A DNA stretch of 64,000 nucleotides from an uncultured Pseudomonas sp. (GTDB taxonomy: Bacteria > Pseudomonadota > Gammaproteobacteria > Pseudomonadales > Pseudomonadaceae): positions 3,804 to 67,803 of the forward strand of contig NZ_CAMPHI010000029.1 of the NCBI RefSeq assembly GCF_946885955.1, in the 5' to 3' direction. The notes beneath the pieces are model-generated. The model had not been told where the DNA came from and made no database searches. It worked only from the letters and a program-made list of their open reading frames with translations. This document shows, in pieces, positions 39,632 to 49,638 of this stretch. The translations under genes and the position numbers were made by a program. How positions within the stretch are numbered: position 1 is the stretch's first letter; the number at the start of each line of letters is the position of its first letter.

Positions 39632-40534
39632 ATGAACCTGGAAACCAAATGGCTGGAGGACTTCGTCGCCCTGGCCGCCACCCGCAGCTTTTCCCAAGCG
39701 GCGCAGAAGCGTTTCGTCACCCAGCCGGCGTTCAGTCGGCGTATTCGTAGCCTGGAAAACATGCTCGGCCTGACCCTGGTCAACCGCGCGTGCACGCCGG
39801 TGGAGCTGACCGAGTCCGGCCAGTTGTTTCTGGTTACCGCGCGCAGCATGGTCGATCAGTTGGGCGAAGTGGTGCGTCACCTGCACAACGTCGAAGGCCA
39901 GCAGGGCGAGGTACTGCAAATCGCCGCGGCGCATTCGTTGACCCTGGGCTTCTTCCCCGAATGGATTGCGCGCTTGCGCCGCGAGGGCCTGCCGCTGAGC
40001 ACGCGGCTGGTGGCAACCAACGTCGGCGAGGCGGTACATTCCCTGCGCGAAGGCGCCTGCGACCTGATCCTGGCCTATTACGATCCCGATGCTTCGATGC
40101 AGATGGACCCGGAAATTTTCCCCTCGCTGCACCTCGGGCGTACTGAAATGCTGCCGGTGTGTGCGGTCGACGAGCATGGCCAGCCGCTGTTCGATCTTGA
40201 AGGCAACGCCAGCGTGCCGCTGCTCGCTTACAGCGCCGGCGCTTTTCTCGGGCGCTCGGTCAATCTGCTGCTGCGCCAGCGCGCCTTGCGCTCGACCACG
40301 GTGTACGAAACCGCCATGGCCGACAGCCTGAAAAGCATGGCCCTGCAAGGCATGGGTGTGGCCTGGGTGCCGCGCCTGTCGGTGACCGGCGAACTGGCTC
40401 GCGGCGAGTTGGCGATCTGCGCCGGCGAACAATGGCAGGTGCCGCTGGAAATCCGCCTGTACCGCTGCGCCCTGGTACGCAAGGCGGCGGTGCGCCTGCT
40501 CTGGCGCAAGCTGGAAAGCGGCGAGATCGGTTAA
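39632..40534 (+). CDS. LysR-family transcriptional regulator (PA5428-like)
   Basis: A 300-residue LTTR. The winged helix occupies residues ~1-62 (Phe-Val-Ala-Leu-Ala-Ala-Thr-Arg-Ser-Phe-Ser-Gln-Ala-Ala…Gln-Pro-Ala-Phe-Ser-Arg-Arg-Ile-Arg-Ser-Leu-Glu). The remaining part is the periplasmic-binding-protein-like effector domain. In P. aeruginosa the equivalent gene sits next to aspA. Here the binding-protein paralogue lies between, divergently, so the 187-base gap (39445-39631) probably carries its binding site. The inducer is unknown, plausibly an amino acid such as aspartate. Confidence 0.9.
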   Translation: MNLETKWLEDFVALAATRSFSQAAQKRFVTQPAFSRRIRSLENMLGLTLVNRACTPVELTESGQLFLVTARSMVDQLGEVVRHLHNVEGQQGEVLQIAAAHSLTLGFFPEWIARLRREGLPLSTRLVATNVGEAVHSLREGACDLILAYYDPDASMQMDPEIFPSLHLGRTEMLPVCAVDEHGQPLFDLEGNASVPLLAYSAGAFLGRSVNLLLRQRALRSTTVYETAMADSLKSMALQGMGVAWVPRLSVTGELARGELAICAGEQWQVPLEIRLYRCALVRKAAVRLLWRKLESGEIG

Positions 40535-40549
40535 TTGGGATGAAGTTTT

Positions 40550-40623
40550 CCCGGATTGCGCCAAGGCTTATCCAGGCTACGGTCCGCTCTTTGTAGCCTG
40601 GATAAGCGCCAGCGCAATCCGGG
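40550..40623. repeat. REP-like palindrome after the LysR gene
   Basis: CCCGGATTGCG…TATCCAGGCTAC and GTAGCCTGGATA…CGCAATCCGGG form long imperfect arms. It directly abuts the 78-bp repeat at 40624, and a further half-element (GTAGCCTGGATAAGCG) occurs at 40770. Together they fill the 348-base gap 40535-40882. Confidence 0.7.
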
Positions 40624-40701
40624 AGCACGTAGCCTGGGTTGAGCGCAGCGATACCCAGGGCGCCGATACCCGGGTATCGCTTCGCTCAACCCGGGCTACC
40701 A
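40624..40701. repeat. 78-bp palindromic repeat, copy 2
   Basis: Identical over all 78 bases to 29163-29240, about 11.5 kb away. Exact identity suggests recent spread or gene conversion. Confidence 0.85.
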
Positions 40702-40882
40702 TTGGGTGACTTTGATCGTTCCCACATCGAGGCGTCGAACCGTCCACACGGGAACGATCAGCTGCTCCCGTAGCCTGGATAAGCGTCAGCCTTGTAGGGT
40801 GGATGACGCTTTTTTCATCCACCATCGCAGTTTGATGATGCCTGGCCGGCGTTAACGCCTTGCTGCGGGCTCCCTGCCAAAC

Positions 40883-42550
40883 CTACCGCGGCACCACCTG
40901 ACCGACGCCGCGACCGCGCGGGTCGGAGGCGGTGTGCAGGGCGTCGCCCTGGACCTGAATCGCCTGGATATCGCCCATCTTCCAGCCCTGATTCTCCAGC
41001 ACATAGCCCATGGCCTGCAGCTCCTCGGCGACCTTGCCGGTCAGCGGCGCGTAGCTGTCGTAATAGATGGTGTCCTTGGGCAGCAGCTGATGATGCACGC
41101 GCTGCGCCGCCACGGCTTTCTCCAGCGGCAGGCCGTAGTCGTAGAGATTGTTCAGCACCTGAAAGATCGAGGTGAAGATCCGTGAGCCGCCCGGCGTACC
41201 GAGCACCAGGCTGACCTCGCCGTCACGGGTGACGATGCTCGGGCTCATCGACGAAAGCATGCGCTTGCGCGGCGCGATCGCGTTGGCGTCGCTGCCGACC
41301 ACGCCAAAGGCATTGGCCACCCCGGCCTTGGCGCTGAAGTCGTCCATCTCGTCGTTGAGCAGAAAGCCCGCGCCCTCGACCACCACGCCGCTGCCGAAAC
41401 CGAAGTTGAGGGTGTAGGTGTTGCTCACCGCATTGCCGTGTTTATCGACGATGGAGAAGTGCGTGGTCTCGTGCGGTTCCAGCCCGGGGTGCACATCGGG
41501 CGTGGCGGAGATCGCCTTGGGGTTGATCTCGGCGGCGCGTTTTTTCAGGTAGGCCGGGTCGGTCAGCTGCTTGACCGGCACCTCGGAGAAGTCCGGGTCG
41601 CCGAGGTAGTCGGCGCGGTCGGCGAACACGCGCTTCTCGATTTCCGCGAGCAGGTGGATATAGCGCGCGGAGTTCAGCTCGACCCCGGCGAAGTCGGCGG
41701 CGCGGGCCTCCTTGATGCCGATCAGCTGGGCCAGGGCGATACCGCCGGAGCTGGGCAGCGGCGCGGTATAGAGCGTATTGCCCTGCCAGTCGACGCGCAT
41801 CGGCTCCCGCCATTTGGCGCTGTAGCCCTTGAGGTCTTCGCGAGTGATCAGGCCGCCGTCACGTTGCATCTGCGCCACCAGCAGCTCGGCCGTCTTGCCG
41901 TTGTAGAAGTCCTGCGGGCCCTGGTCGGCAATGCGCTCCAGGGTCTTCGCCAATTCCGGCTGGCGATGCAATTCGCCGGGTTTCATCGTGCCGAAATAGT
42001 CGGCGAAGTTGGTCTTGCCGCCGAACCGCGCCAGGGTGTTGCTGTGGTATTGGTACTGGTTGTCGGCCACCGTGAAACCGTTGCGCGCATAGGCCACCGC
42101 TGGCGTCAGCAACTCACTCCAGGGCAGGCTGCCGAAGCGCTTATGCGCCTCCCACAGGCCCATCACCGTGCCCGGCACGCCTGCGGCCTTGGCACCGATT
42201 AGGCTGACATTGGCGATCACCTCGCCTTTCTCGTCGAGGTACATGTTCTTGCTCGCGGCCTGCGGCGCGACTTCACGGTAGTCGATGAAATACGGCTTGC
42301 CGTCCATATACAGGGTCATAAAGCCGCCGCCGCCGATATTGCCGGCCTCGGGGAAGGTCACCGCCAGGGTGAAGGCCGTGGCGACCGCGGCATCCACCGC
42401 ATTGCCACCGGCTTTAAGAATATCGGCGGCGACTTTCGCACCGTATTGATCGGGCGCGGCCACCGCGCCACCTTGCAGATCGGCGGCAGTTGCGTGGAGG
42501 CTGGCGCTGGCGACAAAGGCCAGCAGCGCGAGGGTTTTTAGCGAGCGCAT
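40883..42550 (-). CDS. ggt: Gamma-glutamyltransferase (gamma-glutamyltranspeptidase)
   Basis: A 555-residue exported, self-processing Ntn-hydrolase. Signal peptide 1-~23 (…Leu-His-Ala-Thr-Ala-Ala). The autocleavage site/nucleophile lies in His-Glu-Thr-Thr-His-Phe-Ser-Ile-Val-Asp, splitting a large and a small subunit. Gly-Gly-Gly-Phe-Met and Gly-Thr-Pro-Gly-Gly-Ser-Arg-Ile are substrate-site blocks. It hydrolyses gamma-glutamyl compounds such as glutathione in the periplasm and releases glutamate, which AatJQMP could import. In P. aeruginosa ggt (PA1338) lies inside the aau/aat cluster; here an integron cassette cluster separates them. Confidence 0.94.
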   Translation of the reverse strand: MRSLKTLALLAFVASASLHATAADLQGGAVAAPDQYGAKVAADILKAGGNAVDAAVATAFTLAVTFPEAGNIGGGGFMTLYMDGKPYFIDYREVAPQAASKNMYLDEKGEVIANVSLIGAKAAGVPGTVMGLWEAHKRFGSLPWSELLTPAVAYARNGFTVADNQYQYHSNTLARFGGKTNFADYFGTMKPGELHRQPELAKTLERIADQGPQDFYNGKTAELLVAQMQRDGGLITREDLKGYSAKWREPMRVDWQGNTLYTAPLPSSGGIALAQLIGIKEARAADFAGVELNSARYIHLLAEIEKRVFADRADYLGDPDFSEVPVKQLTDPAYLKKRAAEINPKAISATPDVHPGLEPHETTHFSIVDKHGNAVSNTYTLNFGFGSGVVVEGAGFLLNDEMDDFSAKAGVANAFGVVGSDANAIAPRKRMLSSMSPSIVTRDGEVSLVLGTPGGSRIFTSIFQVLNNLYDYGLPLEKAVAAQRVHHQLLPKDTIYYDSYAPLTGKVAEELQAMGYVLENQGWKMGDIQAIQVQGDALHTASDPRGRGVGQVVPR

Positions 42551-42668
42551 GGAGGGTTCCTTTTCCACTAGGCGAGGGTTAGACAGCCTAGACCGAAACC
42601 GCGCCGCGATCACACGGCTTGTGCAACGGCGTATGTCTTGCAATAAATGATCATGCTGAGGGCTGCTC

Positions 42669-42727
42669 GTAGGGTGCGCCGTGCGCACCAGGCCCCGGTT
42701 GTCGGTGGTGCGCACGGCGCACCCTAC
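42669..42727. repeat. Perfect palindrome with 22-base arms, left edge of the cassette cluster
   Basis: Arms at 42669-42690 and 42706-42727 are perfect inverted copies beginning GTAGGGTGCGCC, with a 15-base loop. It belongs to the TAGGGTG family of Pseudomonas palindromes, seen in imperfect form at 46040. It lies between ggt and the first AT-rich gene. Confidence 0.85.
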
Positions 42728-42784
42728 AGGCCAACTTAGCCCTTGAGCACTGACTATTGCGAGGCAGCGCGCCAGCAGAGCTCT

Positions 42785-43315
42785 TTATATTGCATTTACA
42801 CATGCTTGATGGTTGAAAAAGAGTACTAAGTTGCGCGCTGTGGTTACCTTTCCGTAGTAGGGATTACTTTGAAAATTTTCTATGCTGCGGCCGGTTCGTT
42901 GGGCGACTTCCTCAACTAGGTCTAAATCAAAATCGTCTTCATCGAGTTTCAATGTATCGAAAAGATTGTCAGAGGCTTTGATAGGCACGTTCTGCTTTGT
43001 CGCCAGCGCCGCTTGTAGCTGCTCATACACCGCACGAATTACCCAAGTGTCGACAGACCGCGAATCAAACCCCCTTGCAAAATCACAGATCGATAAATCT
43101 TTGCGCTCCTCACACAACTCCGCAAAATACTTCTCGATTTTCGGCTCTTCGAAGTGGTTCCATGCAAGTGCCAGTAAGGCTATGCCCGCAATAATGGCAA
43201 GGTAGATTGGTTGGTAAATTACAATGGTCGCAGTCAGTAATAACAGCCCAATCAAGGCTGGCTTGTTTACCGGCTTTGGTTTGTACTTGGGCATAAATCT
43301 TGAGGCTTGTTTCAT
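42785..43315 (-). CDS. Hypothetical cassette protein with two membrane helices
   Basis: A 176-residue protein. Two hydrophobic helices (~18-34 and ~36-52) follow a basic N-terminus. A soluble C-terminal domain contains Asp-Asn-Leu-Phe-Asp-Thr-Leu-Lys-Leu-Asp-Glu-Asp-Asp-Phe-Asp-Leu-Asp, an acidic helix pattern that recalls acyl-carrier-like DUF1493 proteins, but without the phosphopantetheine serine. I do not recognise a family with confidence. Codon use and base composition are much AT-richer than the neighbours. Its start follows a cassette boundary (CGTTAGCC at 43341-43348 on the complement), so it is the last visible member of the cassette cluster; no attC is seen after its stop. Confidence 0.6.
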   Translation of the reverse strand: MKQASRFMPKYKPKPVNKPALIGLLLLTATIVIYQPIYLAIIAGIALLALAWNHFEEPKIEKYFAELCEERKDLSICDFARGFDSRSVDTWVIRAVYEQLQAALATKQNVPIKASDNLFDTLKLDEDDFDLDLVEEVAQRTGRSIENFQSNPYYGKVTTARNLVLFFNHQACVNAI

Positions 43316-43342
43316 GCTTTACCTTGTAATTCAACGATCAGG

Positions 43343-43412
43343 CTAACGATATTAGGGTGGAGTGACTAAGTTTTATTTACACCGCCCCCGCTTGGCTACT
43401 GCTACAGTTGAT
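43343..43412 (-). other. Degenerate attC-like junction (cassette 4 to 5)
   Basis: Only the outer core GTTAGCC is clear. The expected partner core near the LysE stop is weak (ATCAAC) and the internal stem is poor. I infer a decayed attC from position and spacing (~70 bases). Confidence 0.35.
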
Positions 43413-44033
43413 TTATTCTCGACGAGCCAATAAGAGCCCAACTCCAGCACTGCCAAGTAGCCCAGAGCAGACTCTGTTGAATAAACGCCTCATTGGGGGG
43501 CGAGAGAACCAATGACGCAAAAACTTACCAAGGTATGCATATCCTGCAATTGCCACCAGTTCGAGTATCAAAAACAGCACGCCTAAAATTAGAAACTGAA
43601 AACCAGCATGGCCTGAAGGTTCAACAAACTGCGGAAGGAAAGCCGTGAAAATCAATACAGCCTTTGGATTTCCTGCCGCCAGCAAAAATTCCTGCCTTGC
43701 CAGCTGAAACAGACTCATATCCCCCTTTGCTTCGTTATCACTGTCAGAAGGATCTGCAATCCATAATTGGAAAGCCAACCAGAGTAGATATAGACCACCG
43801 GTCACCTTGATAATAAAAAATAGCTCTTCAGAAGTGGCGAGGACTATTGAAAGTCCCGTCGCCGTCAGAGTAATCATACCGGCAAACGCGACAAGACGAC
43901 CGATCCCTGCGTAACAAGCAATTTGGAAACCGTAACGTTTTGCATTAGCCATTGAAAGAAGGTTATTTGGCCCAGGGGCCATATTTAGCGCAAAGCAGGC
44001 GGGTAAAAATAGCAATATTGTCATTAATGTCAC
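43413..44033 (-). CDS. LysE/RhtB-family amino-acid exporter (integron cassette)
   Basis: A ~206-residue, six-helix membrane protein with the LysE/RhtB opening Asn-Met-Ala-Pro-Gly-Pro-Asn and the central Gly-Gly-Leu-Tyr-Leu-Leu-Trp-Leu-Ala. It should export an amino acid or analogue. The GTG at 44033 is chosen because a GGAGGAGG site lies 5 bases upstream; an ATG at 44048 would add five residues but lacks any site. The reading frame begins only a few bases after the attC core at 44054, and base composition is AT-rich, both typical of integron cassettes. Confidence 0.82.
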   Translation of the reverse strand: MTLMTILLFLPACFALNMAPGPNNLLSMANAKRYGFQIACYAGIGRLVAFAGMITLTATGLSIVLATSEELFFIIKVTGGLYLLWLAFQLWIADPSDSDNEAKGDMSLFQLARQEFLLAAGNPKAVLIFTAFLPQFVEPSGHAGFQFLILGVLFLILELVAIAGYAYLGKFLRHWFSRPPMRRLFNRVCSGLLGSAGVGLLLARRE

Positions 44034-44051
44034 GACTGCCTCCTCCATGTA

Positions 44052-44189
44052 GAGCTAACGCTTCACTCGCCGGAAATGATGAATGCCCGCGAGAAAATAT
44101 TGGGAACGGTCGGCGCACTTACTAAATCAATCACTCTGACCCCATTGATTCAGTGAGTGAAGCGAACGATTTGAACCACTAGTTAGCGC
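44052..44189 (-). other. Integron attC site (long, 138 bp)
   Basis: Outer cores GCTAAC (44054-44059) and GTTAGC (44182-44187) are perfect inverted copies. Just inside, GCTTCACTC pairs perfectly with GAGTGAAGC. The centre is longer than in the other two attC sites. The stop codon of the lipoprotein cassette lies inside its right core, as is usual for cassettes. Confidence 0.78.
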
Positions 44190-44697
44190 CAAGCGATTTA
44201 TTATGCTTATATGCCGAGATCATTACAGTCTTTGACTGCTTTGAGTAAACTGCAGTTTGTACAGTGCTACCAAGTACTCTGTATCCTTCGTCTGATTTTG
44301 ACGCAATAGCAGCTCTTAAACTTAAGTCTGTATCTTCACCATCATAAAGCCAGTGAGGCGAGCTGTCTGTCACTTCTACGGATTCGGTGTATCCCGTCCA
44401 CTGGTAAGCGGAAATTATTTCACCGTTGGGGTCTTTGAAATTTACCAATTCAAATTTTGCATTTTCGTCAAAGATAATAACCTTTCTACTATCTTCATAA
44501 CCGACAATGGCAATATTAGCCAAAGAATATGGGGTAAGAAGCGTGAATTTAAAACGAACATGCGCACCCTCTAATACGGGCCCTGCAAAAGTAATCGTTA
44601 CTTCAGGCGGGCTATCTGTCAGTCTACTATGTTGAGGTGTAGAACAAGCTGTGAGCATTAAGAGTGAAAAAAGTACTGCTGGTAGAGCAATTTTCAT
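44179..44697 (-). CDS. Lipoprotein, unknown function (integron cassette)
   Basis: A 172-residue probable lipoprotein: signal peptide with lipobox Leu-Thr-Ala-Cys at Cys18, then a beta-rich mature domain (Pro-Glu-Val-Thr-Ile-Thr-Phe-Ala-Gly-Pro; Gly-Ala-His-Val-Arg-Phe-Lys-Phe). No family recognised. It is AT-rich. The stop TAG falls within the attC core at 44182-44187, and the start lies 24 bases inside the next boundary at 44721. Surface or periplasmic cargo is common in integron cassettes; function cannot be inferred. Confidence 0.7.
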   Translation of the reverse strand: MKIALPAVLFSLLMLTACSTPQHSRLTDSPPEVTITFAGPVLEGAHVRFKFTLLTPYSLANIAIVGYEDSRKVIIFDENAKFELVNFKDPNGEIISAYQWTGYTESVEVTDSSPHWLYDGEDTDLSLRAAIASKSDEGYRVLGSTVQTAVYSKQSKTVMISAYKHNKSLGAN

Positions 44698-44720
44698 AAA
44701 ACAACCTTAGATATCAATCA

Positions 44721-44798
44721 GTGCTAACGTTTGGTTAAGGGGCGGGCTTTAGCCCGTCCCAGTGAGCGCAGCGAACGGTTTGAACCAGTTGTTAGTGC
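44721..44798 (-). other. Integron attC site B (78 bp)
   Basis: Cores GCTAAC (44723-44728) and GTTAGTGC (44791-44798) frame a hairpin-prone centre GGGGCGGGC-TTTA-GCCCGTCCC and the segment CAGTGAGCGCAGCGAACGG. It is nearly identical to the site at 45222-45299, as expected for attC sites from one host lineage. Confidence 0.85.
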
Positions 44799-44802
44799 AC
44801 AC

Positions 44803-45207
44803 TCACACGGATTTTGAAATTTCTTTTAAATCTGTTTCTGATGAGATTTCTTTATTTTTGTCGACAATTTTTTTGTATTTATCCATCATCGCGACTATTG
44901 CTGAATTTTCCGGATCAATTGTCCCTTCTAGAGCACTAGTTAAATTACCTAGTTCTGCAACGTCGTCACGCGCACGGATATATATTTGAAATAAATTCAA
45001 GTCGGCAGCGCTTGAGGGTTGTGGCAGTAGGGAAATTTGATGTTGCCATGCTTGCTGCTTATGAACTGCCGACGCATGTATTCCAGCAAATAAATACTGA
45101 AGCTCATTTTTTCTTTTTTTTGTTTCATTGATTATAGCTGCTTGATATACAGCAATGCTGGTTCCAATGACTCCGACCAGTAATCCGATTGTCTCAACTG
45201 CTGTCAT
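44803..45207 (-). CDS. Membrane-anchored coiled-coil protein, unknown (integron cassette)
   Basis: A 134-residue protein. One N-terminal membrane helix (~5-25) precedes a helical, charged cytoplasmic part with coiled-coil character (Lys-Lys-Arg-Lys-Asn-Glu…; Lys-Tyr-Lys-Lys-Ile-Val-Asp-Lys-Asn-Lys). The ATG at 45207 is used; a GTG at 45225 lies inside the cassette boundary. No family recognised. It sits between two near-identical attC sites, so it is a clean example of a cassette gene. Confidence 0.65.
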   Translation of the reverse strand: MTAVETIGLLVGVIGTSIAVYQAAIINETKKRKNELQYLFAGIHASAVHKQQAWQHQISLLPQPSSAADLNLFQIYIRARDDVAELGNLTSALEGTIDPENSAIVAMMDKYKKIVDKNKEISSETDLKEISKSV

Positions 45208-45221
45208 ATCAATACCTGTGG

Positions 45222-45299
45222 GCACTAACGTTTGGTTAAGGGGCGGGCTTTAGCCCGTCCCAGTGAGCGAAGCGAACGTTTTGAACCACTAGTTAAGCG
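45222..45299 (-). other. Integron attC site A (78 bp)
   Basis: Cores CACTAAC (45223-45229) and GTTAAGC (45292-45298); centre GGGGCGGGC-TTTA-GCCCGTCCC plus CAGTGAGCGAAGCGAACG. On the cassette strand it reads GCTTAAC … GTTAGTG, close to the attC consensus RYYYAAC…GTTRRRY. The stop TAA of the 45293-45679 gene is inside it. Confidence 0.87.
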
Positions 45300-45679
45300 G
45301 CCTGCAAACCATCGCTATTTCTCCAATACAATGTTGACTCGTACTGGAATGAAACTACAAGATTAGCATCTGACTTGGTTGTAAGGATTTTTACAAAACG
45401 TTCTAAATCACCAAGCGCAGAAAAACCTTCTGGCTCCGGCCCTTTTATTCGTATGTAGCAGCGAATAGCTACAGGGAAGGTCATGCCTTTAGTGTCTTCC
45501 GCGTATAGCGCATGGTCATTTAGTTCGCACGCGGCCCTCACTGATAATCCGGACTCGAAAATTCCTTCCACCGTATGGTCGTCATTGTCTGTATCCAGTA
45601 CGCCGAGTTCGCTCAATGTCGTAGAGATAGTGGTTATTGAAAGTCGCTCATCGGCTTCAAGGTGAATGTCGAGACTCAT
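45293..45679 (-). CDS. Hypothetical protein (first integron cassette)
   Basis: A 128-residue acidic protein without signal peptide or membrane helix. It starts Met-Ser-Leu-Asp-Ile-His-Leu-Glu-Ala-Asp and looks like a mixed alpha/beta fold (Phe-Pro-Val-Ala-Ile-Arg-Cys-Tyr-Ile-Arg-Ile). I do not recognise its family. Small acidic proteins of this kind include immunity proteins, but nothing here proves that. The ATG is 8 bases from the cassette core GTTAGGC (45687-45693 on the complement) and has no strong ribosome site, as in many cassette genes. It is the cassette nearest the presumed former integrase end. Confidence 0.65.
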   Translation of the reverse strand: MSLDIHLEADERLSITTISTTLSELGVLDTDNDDHTVEGIFESGLSVRAACELNDHALYAEDTKGMTFPVAIRCYIRIKGPEPEGFSALGDLERFVKILTTKSDANLVVSFQYESTLYWRNSDGLQAA

Positions 45680-46255
45680 TTTTTTAGCCTAACAGTGATT
45701 AGACGGAGTCCCGCCATAACGAATATCGACGAATTCCGCATAAGCACAGCCATATCAAACCAATGTCTTCGAAAAATCATTTGCCTATTCCCTCCCTGAA
45801 ATTTCCGCAATCGCTTGGCTCCCACCTGTCACCCGGCCCAAGGCTGCGGCATATCGCTATCAGTTCGGTTTGAACCATAGCCGTCGATTGTTCGGTTCAG
45901 CAAGCCGCGTTTCTCTTGGCGACTGGCGCCTCAGAAAAACGCATAACCGCATCGATCTGAAACGTAGAGCCAGTGAGTTTTTCGTTGCGTACGTCTAGGC
46001 AGGACAGGCGCCGCGCCAGCGATGGGGTGTCGGGCACCCGTAGGGTGGGTTAGCGGCGCTGAGCGCAGAGCAATCAGGCACCGCAGGGGTGGTGCGGCGC
46101 GTAACCCACCACGCGATATACCGCGTTGCGCCGATGGTGGGTTACGGCGCAGTGGATTTTGCGGAGTCATCGCGAGTGGCTGCATGCGCCTAACCCACCC
46201 GGAAAGCCGCTTAACCGGGGGCTGATCCCTGTGCGGCACTCGCCGGCCGACGGCT
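45680..46255. other. Right border of the cassette cluster, no gene seen
   Basis: The complement shows the boundary core GTTAGGC at 45687-45693, preceded by a GC-rich stretch (45700-45730) that could be a remnant of attI or of another attC. No integrase reading frame is present on either strand. The rest holds the TAGGGTG-type palindrome at 46040-46148. An open frame at 45931-46239 is a by-product of that repeat. Confidence 0.4.
46040..46148. repeat. TAGGGTGGGTTA-type palindromic element, right of the cassette cluster
   Basis: GTAGGGTGGGTTAGCG is matched by CGCGTAACCCACC, followed by a second GGTGGGTTACGGCGC copy. It is an imperfect, partly duplicated extragenic palindrome. With the element at 42669-42727 it flanks the cassette cluster. 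Confidence 0.6.
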
Positions 46256-47561
<1,306 letters not shown>

Positions 47562-47578
<17 letters not shown>

Positions 47579-49496
47579 CACTGTTCTCACGGCTGGGGGC
47601 GGACTTGGGCAGGCGCAGTTCGAAGGCGCTGCCGCCACTTGGCGGGTGTTGCACGGTGAGGCTGCCGGAGGCTGCGGCCGCCAGGCTGGCGGACAGCGTC
47701 AGGCCCAGGCCCAGGCCTTTTTCGCCGGGTTTGGTGGTGAAGAAGGGTTCGAACAGATGGCTGCGTGCGTCCGGCGCGATGCCCGGGCCGTTGTCGCGCA
47801 CGCTGAACAGATAGCGCTCGCCGTCGTCCTGGCCGCTGAGCCAGAGCTGGCGATCGTCCTGCTCGCTCAGCGCATCCAGGGCGTTGGCGATCAGGTTGAC
47901 GAGTATTTGCTCCAGGCGGGTCTGGTCGATGGTCAGGCGGATATCGCCCTGTGACTGGTCCTGCAGATAGTCGCGGTGAATCTGCACGGCTTGCTGCTCC
48001 AGGCGCGGTTGCAGCAACAGCAGGGCGGCATCCACCGCCTGGCGCAGGTTGGCTTCGCCGCGGTCGCCTTCGCGGCGGGCGAAGGCGCGCAGGCTGCCGG
48101 TGATCTTGCCCATGCGGTCGACCAGTTCGTTGATCGTTTGCAGGTTGGCGCTGGCGGTATCCAGCGCGCCGCGTTGCAGGAAGCGCACGGTATTGCCGGA
48201 CAGGGTGCGCAGCGCCGCCAGGGGTTGGTTGAGCTCATGGGCGATATTGGTCGACATGCGCCCGATCACCGCCAGCTTGCCGGCCTGTACCAATTCGTCC
48301 TGGGCTTGGCGCAGGGTGGTTTCGGCCTGTTGGCGTTCGCTTATTTCGGCCTTCAGGCGCTCGTTGCTGGCCTGCAAGTCGACGGTGCGTTCGGCGATCT
48401 TGCGTTCCAGCTCGTTGTTCGCCCGTTCGAGTGCTTCGCGGGCGGCGAGGCGGGTGGCGATCACCTTGCGTCGTTCATTCCAGGCGATCAGCAAGAATGC
48501 CAGCAAGGCGCAGACCACGGACGCCAATATGGCTTGGCTCATGGCCGTGCGGTGCAGGTCGCGCAGCGGGGTGAGCAGGGTCAGGCGCCAGGGCGTGTCG
48601 TCCAGCGGCCGCGATTGCGCCAGATACTCGATCGGTCGGGGTTGCTTGGAGGTGCCTTCGGCATCGGCGAAGGTGACTTGTTCGAGGCCGTTGCCCAGGG
48701 ATTGGCGCGCCAGCGGTTGCAACTCCTCCAGGGCGTGCCAGTAATATTGCAGGCTGCGCGCCAGGCGCTCGCGGGTGTGCGGCCCCAAGCGGTGGATGGC
48801 CTTGAGCCGTCGCGTCGGGTTGCTGGAAAGAATGATGATGCCGTTCTCGTCGCTGACATAGGCTTGCAACTGCGCGCGTTGCCAGCGCCGCTCCAGCATA
48901 TCGAGGCGCACCTTGACCACCGCCACGCCGATCAACCGCAGGCCGTCCTTGAGGCCATGGGCCAGGTAATAGCCGGGTTCGCCGGTGGTGCTGCCGATGC
49001 CGTAGAAGCGTCCGGGCTTGCCTTGCAAGGCATCCTGGAAATAGGAGCGAAACGACAGGTCCTCGCCGAGAAAGCTGTTCGGTTCGCGCCAGTTGCTGGT
49101 GGCGAGCACCCGACCGCTGGTGTCCAGTACATAGATGGCCAGGCTGCCGCTGCGCTGGTTGAGGCCTTCGAGGAACTCGTTGACCTGATCGCGGCGGTAG
49201 ACGGTCGGCGTTTTCAGCAAACGCCCGACGCTGTAGTCCAGCTCCAGCAGGCTGGGCAGGTAGGTGTATTTGGTGATTTCGCTCTCGACCGCGCGGGCGT
49301 TGAGTTCGAGCTGGCGTTCGCCGCTCTCGGCCAGGGCGCGGATGCCGATGCCTTCGCTGATGTGATAGCCCGCGTAGCCGCAACTGAGCACCAGCAGGAG
49401 CATCAGCAGGGTCAGCAGCAGGCGTGGAGCGATGCGAGATTTCACGGTCAGGACTGGCGGCAGGGCGCGGAGGCTGGCGATGTGGCATTGCATCAT
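47562..49496 (-). CDS. aauS: Sensor histidine kinase AauS
   Basis: A 644-residue DctB-type kinase. A first membrane helix (~22-45), a large periplasmic double-Cache-type region (to ~330) and a second membrane helix (~335-357) precede a coiled coil (~360-405) and a HisKA domain with phospho-His420 (Asn-Ile-Ala-His-Glu-Leu-Asn-Gln-Pro-Leu-Ala-Ala). The ATPase domain has Asn-Leu-Ile-Ala-Asn-Ala-Leu, Asp-Asn-Gly-Pro-Gly and Gly-Leu-Gly-Leu-Gly-Leu. It senses glutamate/aspartate. Two adjacent ATGs (49496, 49493) follow a GGAGGG site; the first is used. Confidence 0.9.
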
Positions 49497-49638
49497 AGTC
49501 CCTCCTCGCTGGGTAGGTGCGGTGTGTGAGCGCAAACCCTGGGCGGGACCGGGCAGCGCGTCGCTTTCGCGGTGCTGCGGTTGCCGCTCGGCTTGGCCGA
49601 TCGCCGCTAAAGCGCCTCCTACAAAAAGCGTTCGGTGC

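Noticed and set aside
45931..46239. A 102-codon frame right of the cassette cluster
   Set aside because: The frame is generated by the TAGGGTGGGTTA palindromes, which give proline/arginine-rich translations; no ribosome site or family match is seen.
45680..46255. An intI gene for the cassette cluster
   Set aside because: Neither strand has a frame with tyrosine-recombinase motifs. At most an attI remnant could remain near 45687-45730.
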